Positions 1 through 6,115 of a stretch of DNA of 9,213 nucleotides are shown piece after piece (positions within the stretch are counted from its first letter, which is position 1; each line of letters opens with the position of its first letter). Below the pieces are notes generated by a model. That model ran no database searches and had not been told where the DNA came from. It worked only from the letters and a program-made list of their open reading frames with translations. Source of the stretch: an uncultured Hyphomonadaceae bacterium (GTDB lineage: Bacteria > Pseudomonadota > Alphaproteobacteria > Caulobacterales > Hyphomonadaceae); contig CALLCD010000291.1 of the NCBI GenBank assembly GCA_938049795.1, forward strand, positions 1-9,213. Reading direction: 5' to 3'. The position numbers and the translations under genes are program-made.

Positions 1-36
1 GTTGCGGTTGGTCTGGCTTTTCCAGAGTGCTAGAAC
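1..36 (+). CRISPR. Terminal CRISPR repeat (36 nt) of a type II-C array extending out of the window
   Basis: Only one repeat is visible, so repetition itself cannot be shown here. The call rests on two facts. It lies next to cas2, and it pairs along its full length with the tracrRNA anti-repeat at 4768-4803: 27 Watson-Crick pairs, 4 G-U wobbles and 5 mismatches, without gaps. That pairing makes the plus strand the crRNA strand. The repeat contains a small hairpin (TCTGG at 12-16 with CCAGA at 22-26). Its 3' end reads TGCTAGAAC (28-36), an extended -10-like element, with TTGGTC (8-13) 17 nt upstream as a weak -35. No second copy occurs between 37 and cas2, so this is the cas-proximal end of the array. 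Confidence 0.88.
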
Positions 37-44
37 AGTTGGCG

Positions 45-104
45 GGGCAGAGAATTGAAAAGAAAAGGAAATATTAGATCCTGATCTTTGAAAATTCTCT
101 GCCC
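45..104. other. Perfect 12-bp inverted repeat between array and cas2
   Basis: GGGCAGAGAATT (45-56) is exactly reverse-complementary to AATTCTCTGCCC (93-104), separated by 36 nt, with a further G-T pair at 44/105. The arms fill most of the gap between the last repeat and the cas2 stop codon. There is no U-run directly after either arm, so it is not a classic intrinsic terminator. It could end convergent crRNA and cas transcripts, protect an RNA end, or be a recognition site. The role is unknown. Confidence 0.6.
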
Positions 105-107
105 TCC

Positions 108-449
108 TCAAAACAAGGCTAATTGGCTAGGGTTTTCTCGCGAATCAATTCGCCTTCGCCCTCTTAAGGATACGATATCTGCATATTGGCGATCAGTAAA
201 TTGTAGGATGTCGACATGTCCTTCGAGTGGTACCGCTTTCTTGATCCGTTCGATTATTGGACTGGACTGGGCCCGTCCTGTGGTGTGACGGAGATAGACA
301 GAATATTGCGCCATTACAAAACTGTGATCTAGTAGAAAATCTCGAAATTGTGTGTAGGCCCGACGTTCTTCGGGGGTCGTTGTTGGCAAATCAAAAAGGA
401 CCATTATCCACATATGCTGATAGGCCGAGAGGTGCGATAGCGCCCTCAC
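108..449 (-). CDS. cas2: CRISPR-associated endonuclease Cas2 (type II)
   Basis: The product is a 113-residue Cas2, the small ferredoxin-fold partner that bridges two Cas1 dimers in the spacer integration complex. The first beta-strand carries MVLFDLP (16-22) with the conserved aspartate at residue 20, followed by the typical helix beginning TTTPEERRAYTQFRDFL. Length is normal for the family. The start is GTG at 449-447: it overlaps the cas1 stop (GTGA, 446-449) and has a strong AAGGAGA Shine-Dalgarno just upstream. The ATG at residue 13 has no such site. It is the last gene of the cas9-cas1-cas2 operon and ends 71 nt from the terminal repeat. Family and start are well supported. Confidence 0.93.
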   Translation of the reverse strand: MRALSHLSAYQHMWIMVLFDLPTTTPEERRAYTQFRDFLLDHSFVMAQYSVYLRHTTGRAQSSPIIERIKKAVPLEGHVDILQFTDRQYADIVSLRGRRRIDSRENPSQLALF

Positions 450-1375
450 TTGGCTCTCCTTTCGTTCTTAAAAACGAGTCCGATTGGTAGGTCCAGTTTG
501 TGCTGCTCGCCAAGGCAGATACGAGCGTAGCTTTGGCACAACCGGTTGAGGCATGTTTGCAACGGGCTGGCGCCATGGGTCGTTTCCAGATCAAGGTTGA
601 GCACATCAATGATTGCGGCTTTATCGTCGCGGCCAAGTTCGGATGGTGGCTTTGACTGCCCCAACGCAAGCCGCCGGACCGTCAAATCAACCCATGGGCG
701 GAAAGGTTCCATAATGTCTGATGCTAATCTCAGCGCTTCGCCGCGACTTTCATGATGGATAGACAGGCTCGGATGAAGCCCTGCTGCAAGAATGCTGCGG
801 GCGGCTCCCGCACGGAGGACGGCATAACCGTAGTTGAGCCATGCGTTCAATCCGTCAGATGCGCTGTCGCGGGTAAAGTGCTCTTCGGCATCCCCCATCA
901 TGCGCGGCCAATATTTGCGTGCCGCCTGCGCTTCATTATTGTCGGGGTCACCGGAGCGAACATCACCCACCATAAATCGCAAATCGCTCGCGGCTTTGCC
1001 CTCAGCTTCGAGAACTTCGGCTTGCGCGGAGATTTTCGCTTTTACGAGTGACTGCCATAACCGTTTTCGTTTGGGACGTGGCAACATACTCTGCGATTGC
1101 ATAATTCGGCCTTGGGCGTGATGGCCGCTAATCGGCCATATTACCGAGGCTGGCGATTGGTCCGAACCGCAAAGGATAACCGGGATGTTTTCATCGGCCA
1201 AACGGGCCGCGACATTGAGCGAGAGGGATGCGCCGTAGCCGCGAACGACCACACCGCCAATGTCTGGAAACGCGATACGTCCAAGTTCGTTTCCATCACG
1301 CGACAGTTTTAGGAAGCCGCGGAGCAATGACAAATGAATATCGTCACTAGCGATCTCCACAATTCGGTTCTGCAT
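446..1375 (-). CDS. cas1: CRISPR-associated integrase Cas1 (type II)
   Basis: The product is a 309-residue Cas1, the metal-dependent integrase that inserts new spacers together with Cas2. After an N-terminal beta-sheet domain (about 1-75), the all-helical catalytic domain shows the three expected active-site positions: Glu148 in NNEAQAARKYWP, His208 in GLHPSLSIHHES, and Asp220 with Glu223 in LASDIMEPFRPWVD. These spacings match type II Cas1 proteins. The ATG at 1375 is preceded by a GGAGGG Shine-Dalgarno about 7 nt upstream. The gene starts 38 nt after the cas9 stop and its own stop overlaps the cas2 start by 4 nt, implying cotranscription and translational coupling. No damage is visible, so adaptation should be functional. 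Confidence 0.95.
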   Translation of the reverse strand: MQNRIVEIASDDIHLSLLRGFLKLSRDGNELGRIAFPDIGGVVVRGYGASLSLNVAARLADENIPVILCGSDQSPASVIWPISGHHAQGRIMQSQSMLPRPKRKRLWQSLVKAKISAQAEVLEAEGKAASDLRFMVGDVRSGDPDNNEAQAARKYWPRMMGDAEEHFTRDSASDGLNAWLNYGYAVLRAGAARSILAAGLHPSLSIHHESRGEALRLASDIMEPFRPWVDLTVRRLALGQSKPPSELGRDDKAAIIDVLNLDLETTHGASPLQTCLNRLCQSYARICLGEQHKLDLPIGLVFKNERRAK

Positions 1376-1413
1376 GTCTTACCCTCCCCCCCGGGCTGAG
1401 AGGCAAGCAATTT

Positions 1414-4400
1414 CTATGCCTTGTGGCGGCGAACCCTGCCAGACGGGCTGACAGTTACGCGCTTCGCTTTCGCGTTTTGAAGCGAGGATGGTGCCTTGAA
1501 TATATACTTCAACGAGGCATCGCCTTTGTAAGCCTTACGGGTTCTTTGATCTACGTTAGCTTCAAAATGTTTAGCAAGCGCCGTCTTTCCTTGCGTTATA
1601 TATGACACAGTACAAATTATCCGATTATCATTGCCATCATCAATCTCTAGCATATCGCCTTTACGTATCCGCATGATGAGCGGCGCACCATCTGGCCGTG
1701 TTGAATCGCGCCACCATTGGGGGTCGGTCCGCGCCCGTTGATAGGCTTCAAATGTCGTAATGACTTCACCGGTCCACTTGCCCTTATCTCCCATGAAGAT
1801 GTCATAGCAATAATTGCCGTCACCCTTATAAGCCTTCGCATGCTGCTTGTGTTGGCCGTGCTCAATGGTGACGAAGCTACTATCCTTCATCGGTGTGGTT
1901 ATCCGTACACGGCGAACGGGCGGCGACATGGCCTCGCCGGCGTTTATAACTGCCGTAGTAAAGGCAGCGCCCGATAGGCCTTCGGCGGCGTAAGCAAAAA
2001 CCTTGCGAATTTCAGGATCTACGATGTTGACAATGTCGTTTGGCCCCAGCGCAGCGAGTTGCTTGCGGTTTACAAGAATCATTTGGTTCTTCTCATCGCG
2101 CACGCCGGTAATACCATAGGCGGTGTCATTGTGCATGGCGTCCTGAAAGCCGTGATCGGGCTTGTGTGAAACGACGAGTTTTCCAAGGCGGTCTTCAGCG
2201 GGCTTACGATATCGTTTCAGGGGCTCGGCCATAGCTTGCATGATCTCGTAATGAGCAACACTATCCTCGCGCTTCTCCAGATCAGCGCAGCGTTTGACCA
2301 TCGCCTGATCTGTCAAGGCAACGACGAGTGCGTCGACGGCATGATGGCGGTGATCTGTGCGGTCTTTTTGATTTGTATCTGTGAAACCGGTTAGCGTGTT
2401 GAAGCCTGCATAGTGGCGCAAATCCGAAGTCAACCTGCCAGGCACAACCCACACGCGGCGATCCTCACCCTTTATACCTTGTCCGCCATAAATAGCCTCG
2501 ACAAAGGTTTTGCCCAACCGCGCAATGTAGCGAGTGTCATTAAGTTGCCGCGCCAGAAAGTCGCCGCCGCGTTCCTGCCATTTTGCGAATGCGTCGGGCG
2601 CGAACCGCCATTCTTTTCCGCTCGGCAACATGCTGGCACGTTGGCCAATCGCTTCCCAATCGAAACCTTCAAGGCCATGCCCGAAAGCCTCAAACGGCGT
2701 CTTATTGGCCTTGATGCGGTTCGCCAACCGCATGGAGAGGACTTTGTTTGAAAAGCCGTCATCGAGTGTACGGGAGAGTGGCAAAATATGCTCGATCTCT
2801 ACATCTGCTGTAAACAGAGCGCTTTTTTGTATCATCTGTCCACTGAAAACACAAACTACCGTGCCGCCAAAGGCATCCAACGCTTCTTTGTAAAGCCGCA
2901 GCTTTAGTCTGTTCTCATAGGTGTCCGCGACTTTGATACTATCCAGATAAGCACGGCGCTTATCATTCTCATCCTGATTCTTCTTTTGTTTGGATTCCAG
3001 CTCCCGCAAACCACGATCCGATAGTGGCAGATCGCGCGCCAGCTCAAGGACTATTTCGCTTGGTGTTCCCCAGCGTTTTATCAGATCATTCATGACCTTG
3101 CGCAGCTCGTTTAGCGCTACATGAACGGTCGGGTTGGCAACGCGGCCATATCGCTCTTCTGGCGTGCGCGTGTCGAGATCACCTACCGGCTTATCTTTCT
3201 CAAATGCTGTGTGGCGGGAAAGAATCTCGCCATAATATGGCAGCCCATCTTCGTGAGCCACTCCATCCCCAAGGCTGCGATGATCTTTGAATTCCTTTGT
3301 AGCCGCTTCGTCATAGTGCAGACCAACCTCCATGTGTGGGATTAATCTAGTGAGCGCTTGTATAGAGAGTTTTCCATGTTGATCGGGTAGCCGCGCATCC
3401 GCGATGAGGCGAGCGTGATCTTCGTCAACACCGTGATGCCTCCGCAACCAGTCGATAAGATCAGCTTGCTCCTGCATGTCCAGAAGCTGTGTCACGATTT
3501 CGTCTTGTTTGTTGCGATCAAGCGCCAACCAGTCTTTGCCCCATGCGTCATCCTGCATCAAACGAGCTGCCGTCTCGTCGCCTTGCAAATGATCACGCTT
3601 GCGGCTTTCGAGATTGAACTTTTGCGACTCTGGCAAGCTAAGGGCCTTCCGTATCGCTTTGAAAGTGCGTTTGCCGCTTTTATTGGAGGGTCGCAGCAAG
3701 AACTGTATAAGTTGGCTACGCTCGTCATGTGATAGGGGGCGGGCGCGCTGGCCTGTTGCGCCAACTGTGAGATTGTTCACTTCTTGCAATATGCGCGCAT
3801 ATTGGGATGAGGGAAGCGCTTTGGGCGCGCGAGGAAACTCAGATAGGAAGGTACACTTGCCAGCCCGCTGGGTTTTGAGCGGTCTTTGGTATTTGATAAC
3901 ATCGCGGATTAACTTGCGCACCTGCTCTGTGAGGATGGCCGGATGGTGGCGGGCTTGTGCAGCCCAGATTTGGTCAAATTCGTCTAAGATCATCGCTCGA
4001 TCTGGATAATAGTCGTAGGCCATTTTCGCGCCTTCGCTCCGCGCTTTCACGCGTGCTTGAGGCAGCGGCTTCCGCTGACCCTTTGTGAGTGCTTTGTTGT
4101 CCTCCAATTGCTGTTTACGCCTGCCTCCAAACAATTCACCCAATGTACGTGCATTGTTTTGCATCATTTTTGACCGCGCTGCCTCAATAGCAGCGTACAT
4201 CGCGCCATCTTCCCCGCCATCGGCCTTTCGATTAGATTTGAACCCCCGCCGTTGCTGCAGGTGAAAGAGTGCACGACCAATCTCAAAAGGCTCCAGAGGT
4301 TTTTCCAGGGCGTCTGCTCGTAGGATCCATGGGTCGCATTTTCGCACAGTTCTTCGGGCTGCATCATCCGAAGGCATAAGGCCGGTACTGATCAAAGCAT

Positions 4401-4638
4401 GCATCATCTTCCTACCACGCCTGAGTTTCCTGTCGCGATTTCGTCGCGCGCCGCGAGGTCCGCGTCTCTGTGCGGCATTTGATGATTTATCTTTCGGGTG
4501 TCGCGCATCCGAGAAGATTCGTACCCCCATATCTAACAACGGCCCCGCCAATAGCTGGCCGCCATCGCCTGATCGGAGTTCAAGTGCTGCCCATCCAAGG
4601 GAATTTGTGCCCAGGTCAATTCCGATCCGATATTTCAT
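1414..4638 (-). CDS. cas9: CRISPR-associated endonuclease Cas9 (type II-C)
   Basis: The product is the RNA-guided DNA endonuclease that uses crRNA plus tracrRNA to cut target DNA. Numbered from the chosen start (1074 residues): RuvC-I IGIDLGTNSLGW with Asp8, an arginine-rich bridge helix (about 55-77), RuvC-II IVLELARD with Glu532, HNH EIEHILPLS with His617 plus Asn631 and Asn640, and RuvC-III HHAVDAL with His766 and Asp769. The WED/PAM-interacting part follows (about 800-1074). This compact length and the cas9-cas1-cas2 order without csn2 or cas4 indicate II-C. The start is ATG at 4638, which has GGAG six nt upstream and puts RuvC-I at the N-terminus. An in-frame ATG at 4662 lacks a Shine-Dalgarno and lies at the predicted transcription start. 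The acidic residue before the HNH histidine is Glu rather than the commoner Asp. Confidence 0.96.
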   Translation of the reverse strand: MKYRIGIDLGTNSLGWAALELRSGDGGQLLAGPLLDMGVRIFSDARHPKDKSSNAAQRRGPRGARRNRDRKLRRGRKMMHALISTGLMPSDDAARRTVRKCDPWILRADALEKPLEPFEIGRALFHLQQRRGFKSNRKADGGEDGAMYAAIEAARSKMMQNNARTLGELFGGRRKQQLEDNKALTKGQRKPLPQARVKARSEGAKMAYDYYPDRAMILDEFDQIWAAQARHHPAILTEQVRKLIRDVIKYQRPLKTQRAGKCTFLSEFPRAPKALPSSQYARILQEVNNLTVGATGQRARPLSHDERSQLIQFLLRPSNKSGKRTFKAIRKALSLPESQKFNLESRKRDHLQGDETAARLMQDDAWGKDWLALDRNKQDEIVTQLLDMQEQADLIDWLRRHHGVDEDHARLIADARLPDQHGKLSIQALTRLIPHMEVGLHYDEAATKEFKDHRSLGDGVAHEDGLPYYGEILSRHTAFEKDKPVGDLDTRTPEERYGRVANPTVHVALNELRKVMNDLIKRWGTPSEIVLELARDLPLSDRGLRELESKQKKNQDENDKRRAYLDSIKVADTYENRLKLRLYKEALDAFGGTVVCVFSGQMIQKSALFTADVEIEHILPLSRTLDDGFSNKVLSMRLANRIKANKTPFEAFGHGLEGFDWEAIGQRASMLPSGKEWRFAPDAFAKWQERGGDFLARQLNDTRYIARLGKTFVEAIYGGQGIKGEDRRVWVVPGRLTSDLRHYAGFNTLTGFTDTNQKDRTDHRHHAVDALVVALTDQAMVKRCADLEKREDSVAHYEIMQAMAEPLKRYRKPAEDRLGKLVVSHKPDHGFQDAMHNDTAYGITGVRDEKNQMILVNRKQLAALGPNDIVNIVDPEIRKVFAYAAEGLSGAAFTTAVINAGEAMSPPVRRVRITTPMKDSSFVTIEHGQHKQHAKAYKGDGNYCYDIFMGDKGKWTGEVITTFEAYQRARTDPQWWRDSTRPDGAPLIMRIRKGDMLEIDDGNDNRIICTVSYITQGKTALAKHFEANVDQRTRKAYKGDASLKYIFKAPSSLQNAKAKRVTVSPSGRVRRHKA

Positions 4639-4668
4639 TCCGAGCTCCATGCACAATGTCATGTTGAG

Positions 4669-4695
4669 AATTTATCAGGGCTTTTTCATTGTCAA
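4669..4695 (-). promoter_or_regulatory. Predicted cas operon promoter
   Basis: On the minus strand a perfect -35 TTGACA (4695-4690) is followed after 15 nt by TAAATT (4674-4669), with an extended -10 TG one base before it (4677-4676). The spacing is short but the TG element could compensate. The predicted start near 4662 leaves a leader of about 25 nt before the ATG at 4638, which has its own GGAG Shine-Dalgarno. The site is predicted from sequence only. Confidence 0.5.
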
Positions 4696-4729
4696 CTAAA
4701 AGGAGAAATTTAATAATAGTATTATTCTG

Positions 4730-4758
4730 TAGACATCTGGATGGACCTGCGACATAAA
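4730..4758 (+). promoter_or_regulatory. Predicted tracrRNA promoter
   Basis: TAGACA (4730-4735) and CATAAA (4753-4758) are separated by 17 nt and would start transcription near 4765, immediately before the anti-repeat. A second candidate, TTGTCA (4689-4694) with the AT-rich stretch near 4711-4719, would give a longer tracrRNA. Neither -10 is strong. It is divergent from the cas9 promoter within about 130 bp. Confidence 0.4.
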
Positions 4759-4764
4759 AAGAAG

Positions 4765-4866
4765 GCATTTCTAGCACTCTGGAAAAGTCGGACTTTCCGT
4801 TAACAAGGATCACTCCTTAGGAAATCCACGAAATGCGAAGGCGAGCTACGGCTCGCCTTCTTTTTT
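4765..4866 (+). ncRNA. tracrRNA of the type II-C system
   Basis: This RNA pairs with the crRNA repeat and is needed for crRNA maturation and Cas9 loading. The anti-repeat (4768-4803) includes a 19-nt perfect complement (4769-4787) to repeat positions 17-35. Pairing then continues with four G-U wobbles and one internal U-U/U-U mismatch to the far end of the repeat. A short hairpin AAGGA-UCAC-UCCUU (4805-4818) follows, then a linker, then a 10-bp GC-rich terminator stem. This layout of anti-repeat, one small stem and a terminator stem matches known II-C tracrRNAs. The 5' end is inferred from the predicted promoter and is uncertain by tens of bases; the 3' end is well defined. The gene is divergent from cas9. 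Confidence 0.9.
4837..4866 (+). terminator. Intrinsic terminator of tracrRNA
   Basis: GAAGGCGAGC (4837-4846) pairs perfectly with GCTCGCCTTC (4851-4860) around a TACG tetraloop and is followed by six T residues (4861-4866). In type II systems this stem also stays in the mature tracrRNA and contacts Cas9. Confidence 0.93.
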
Positions 4867-4931
4867 ATCGCCGGTTTGAAGCTTGTGGCTATGCTGATTG
4901 GGTTTGGCATAAAAACGCCCACCCCTTTTAG

Positions 4932-4957
4932 CCCTCCCCCTTCCCTATCCCCTCCCC
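4932..4957 (-). other. G-quadruplex motif downstream of the hypothetical operon
   Basis: On the minus strand five G-runs (4, 4, 3, 5 and 3 Gs) are separated by loops of 1, 3, 2 and 1 nt, which meets the strict intramolecular quadruplex pattern. It lies four nt past the 16-bp inverted repeat, in the transcript direction of the hypothetical operon. It may help stop or protect that transcript. Confidence 0.55.
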
Positions 4958-4960
4958 AAA

Positions 4961-5011
4961 TGCCAGCGCGGCGGCTGGAGCCACCCACAGCTCAAAGCCG
5001 CCGCGCTGGCA
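4961..5011 (-). terminator. GC-rich 16-bp hairpin, probable 3' end of the hypothetical operon
   Basis: TGCCAGCGCGGCGGCT (4961-4976) and its exact reverse complement (4996-5011) flank a 19-nt loop, 16 nt after the stop codon at 5028. On the minus strand there is no U-run, only TTT followed by the G-rich tract, so termination may be factor-assisted or assisted by the quadruplex motif. GGAGCC in the loop could also pair with GGCTCC at 5014-5019, so an alternative fold is possible. Confidence 0.55.
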
Positions 5012-5027
5012 TGGGCTCCGTGGGTGT

Positions 5028-5687
5028 TCAACACGCCTCCTCAGTCCAACGCTCACGATACGAGGCCATGCGCGCCTCATGCGCCTCGGCCCGCTCTTTC
5101 TCTGTCTCGACCACCTCATGAAGGATCCGGTCGAGTTTGGAGAGCATATGCGTCATCTTTCCATCTGACCTGAACCGGACGAAGAAGGCCGACACCAGAA
5201 AGACCATGAACTTGTCGAGGTCTTCCCCAGACAGTGAGAAAGATTCTCTGACAGTACGGCCGGAAGTTTGGTCCCAGCGGCGGAGCGTCAGCGTCTCGAT
5301 GCCTTCCTTGTCCTGATAGACCAGTGCTTTGATCTCGACCTCGCCGCCCTCTGTTCGCAGGATCGAGTGCGTATCTATTCCACGGCATTCAATGATCTCC
5401 ATCGGGATATCATAATGGTCCGTATCGAGCTTTAACGTCATAAAGCGTAGCGCATCGTAGTCCCCCTCGAAGGCAGAGCTGATCTTGACCCTGTCTGGTC
5501 CAAGCATATCGAAGTACCAGTAATCCTGCTCGCACCGGTCTGGATTGTCATCACAAAGCGCCTTCGGATGAGCCGGTGATCCTTCGCTCAAGCCATCTTC
5601 TATTTCGCCTTCGAGCGTGTGCGCTTGTGCCTGATAGAGGGTGAACAGGGCTTGGCAGAAGGCCAGCCGTTTTGCATCTCCAGTCAT
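5028..5687 (-). CDS. Hypothetical acidic protein, 219 residues
   Basis: I do not recognise this protein. It has no signal peptide or membrane segment and looks cytoplasmic and acidic. The N-terminal third is helical with a D/E-rich stretch and three cysteines (residues 11, 45 and 52). The middle (about 60-165) alternates short hydrophobic and charged segments typical of beta-strands, including ETLTLRRWDQTSGRTVRESF, which looks like a beta-hairpin. The C-terminus (about 180-217) is a charged helix, possibly a coiled coil. The start codon lies in an ATGA overlap with the stop of the upstream membrane-protein gene, with a weak AGGGGG site, so the two are almost certainly cotranslated. The context is an accessory region beside CRISPR-Cas, but no defence role can be shown. 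Confidence 0.8.
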   Translation of the reverse strand: MTGDAKRLAFCQALFTLYQAQAHTLEGEIEDGLSEGSPAHPKALCDDNPDRCEQDYWYFDMLGPDRVKISSAFEGDYDALRFMTLKLDTDHYDIPMEIIECRGIDTHSILRTEGGEVEIKALVYQDKEGIETLTLRRWDQTSGRTVRESFSLSGEDLDKFMVFLVSAFFVRFRSDGKMTHMLSKLDRILHEVVETEKERAEAHEARMASYRERWTEEAC

Positions 5688-6115
5688 TCTGCTGCCCCCT
5701 GATCGTTTTGCTTCTGGGCCAGACGCATGCGCTCTTCATGCTTTCGGCAAGCAACGACACCAACAAACACACCAGCGATCACGCCAAGCACGACAGCCTC
5801 TATCGCTCCGGCAGGTTCAGCGAACATATGTACCATTGCGCCCGAGAAGAGCGCAGAGGGGACAAAGACCAGTCCCATCTCCAAGACACCGGCAAATGGC
5901 CAGCGCCCACGCATACCGCGCAAAAGCCCGAGGATGAAAAAGACGAGGAACCAGCCTGCCACCGCTGCAACAGCAATGATCATCCAATAGGCTCCAAGTG
6001 AGAAGGCCGCCCAGCCTAACAGAAAGGCTCCCCCAAGCGGGGTGGCATAGACCCCGACACGATAATAGATCCAGATATAAAATATAATAAAAGCAAGGCC
6101 AGCGACGTAAAGCAT
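5684..6115 (-). CDS. Hypothetical multi-pass membrane protein, 143 residues
   Basis: I do not recognise the family. The protein is very hydrophobic, with four or five predicted membrane segments at about residues 2-20, 27-42, 43-66, 75-97 and 103-123. It ends in a short charged tail (HEERMRLAQKQNDQ) that is probably cytoplasmic. No enzymatic motif is visible. The start is ATG at 6115, preceded by GGAGG seven nt upstream; a GTG start ten codons earlier (6145) lacks a comparable site. It is the first gene of a two-gene unit, and its stop overlaps the next start as ATGA. The tight coupling suggests that the membrane protein and the soluble protein act together. Confidence 0.8.
   Translation of the reverse strand: MLYVAGLAFIIFYIWIYYRVGVYATPLGGAFLLGWAAFSLGAYWMIIAVAAVAGWFLVFFILGLLRGMRGRWPFAGVLEMGLVFVPSALFSGAMVHMFAEPAGAIEAVVLGVIAGVFVGVVACRKHEERMRLAQKQNDQGAAE

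Noticed and set aside
37..107. A further spacer and degenerate repeat between the terminal repeat and cas2
   Set aside because: No stretch 25-45 nt past position 36 resembles the repeat; the gap is explained by the inverted repeat instead.
1506..1840. KAYKGD motif occurring twice in the Cas9 C-terminal region
   Set aside because: The two copies use different codons and lie in unlike contexts, so there is no sign of a recent duplication.
4639..4662. Upstream in-frame ATG for cas9 at 4662, adding eight residues
   Set aside because: It has no Shine-Dalgarno and lies at the predicted transcription start. The ATG at 4638 has GGAG six nt upstream and places RuvC-I at the N-terminus as in relatives.
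4696..4768. A long tracrRNA form with a built-in crRNA-like arm that would repress the cas promoter
   Set aside because: No upstream segment complementary to the anti-repeat is visible, so a self-folded guide of that kind is not supported.
5672..6001. 109-codon plus-strand open frame opposite the membrane-protein gene
   Set aside because: It is a shadow frame. The minus-strand gene has a good ribosome site, clear membrane segments and an ATGA overlap with its neighbour.
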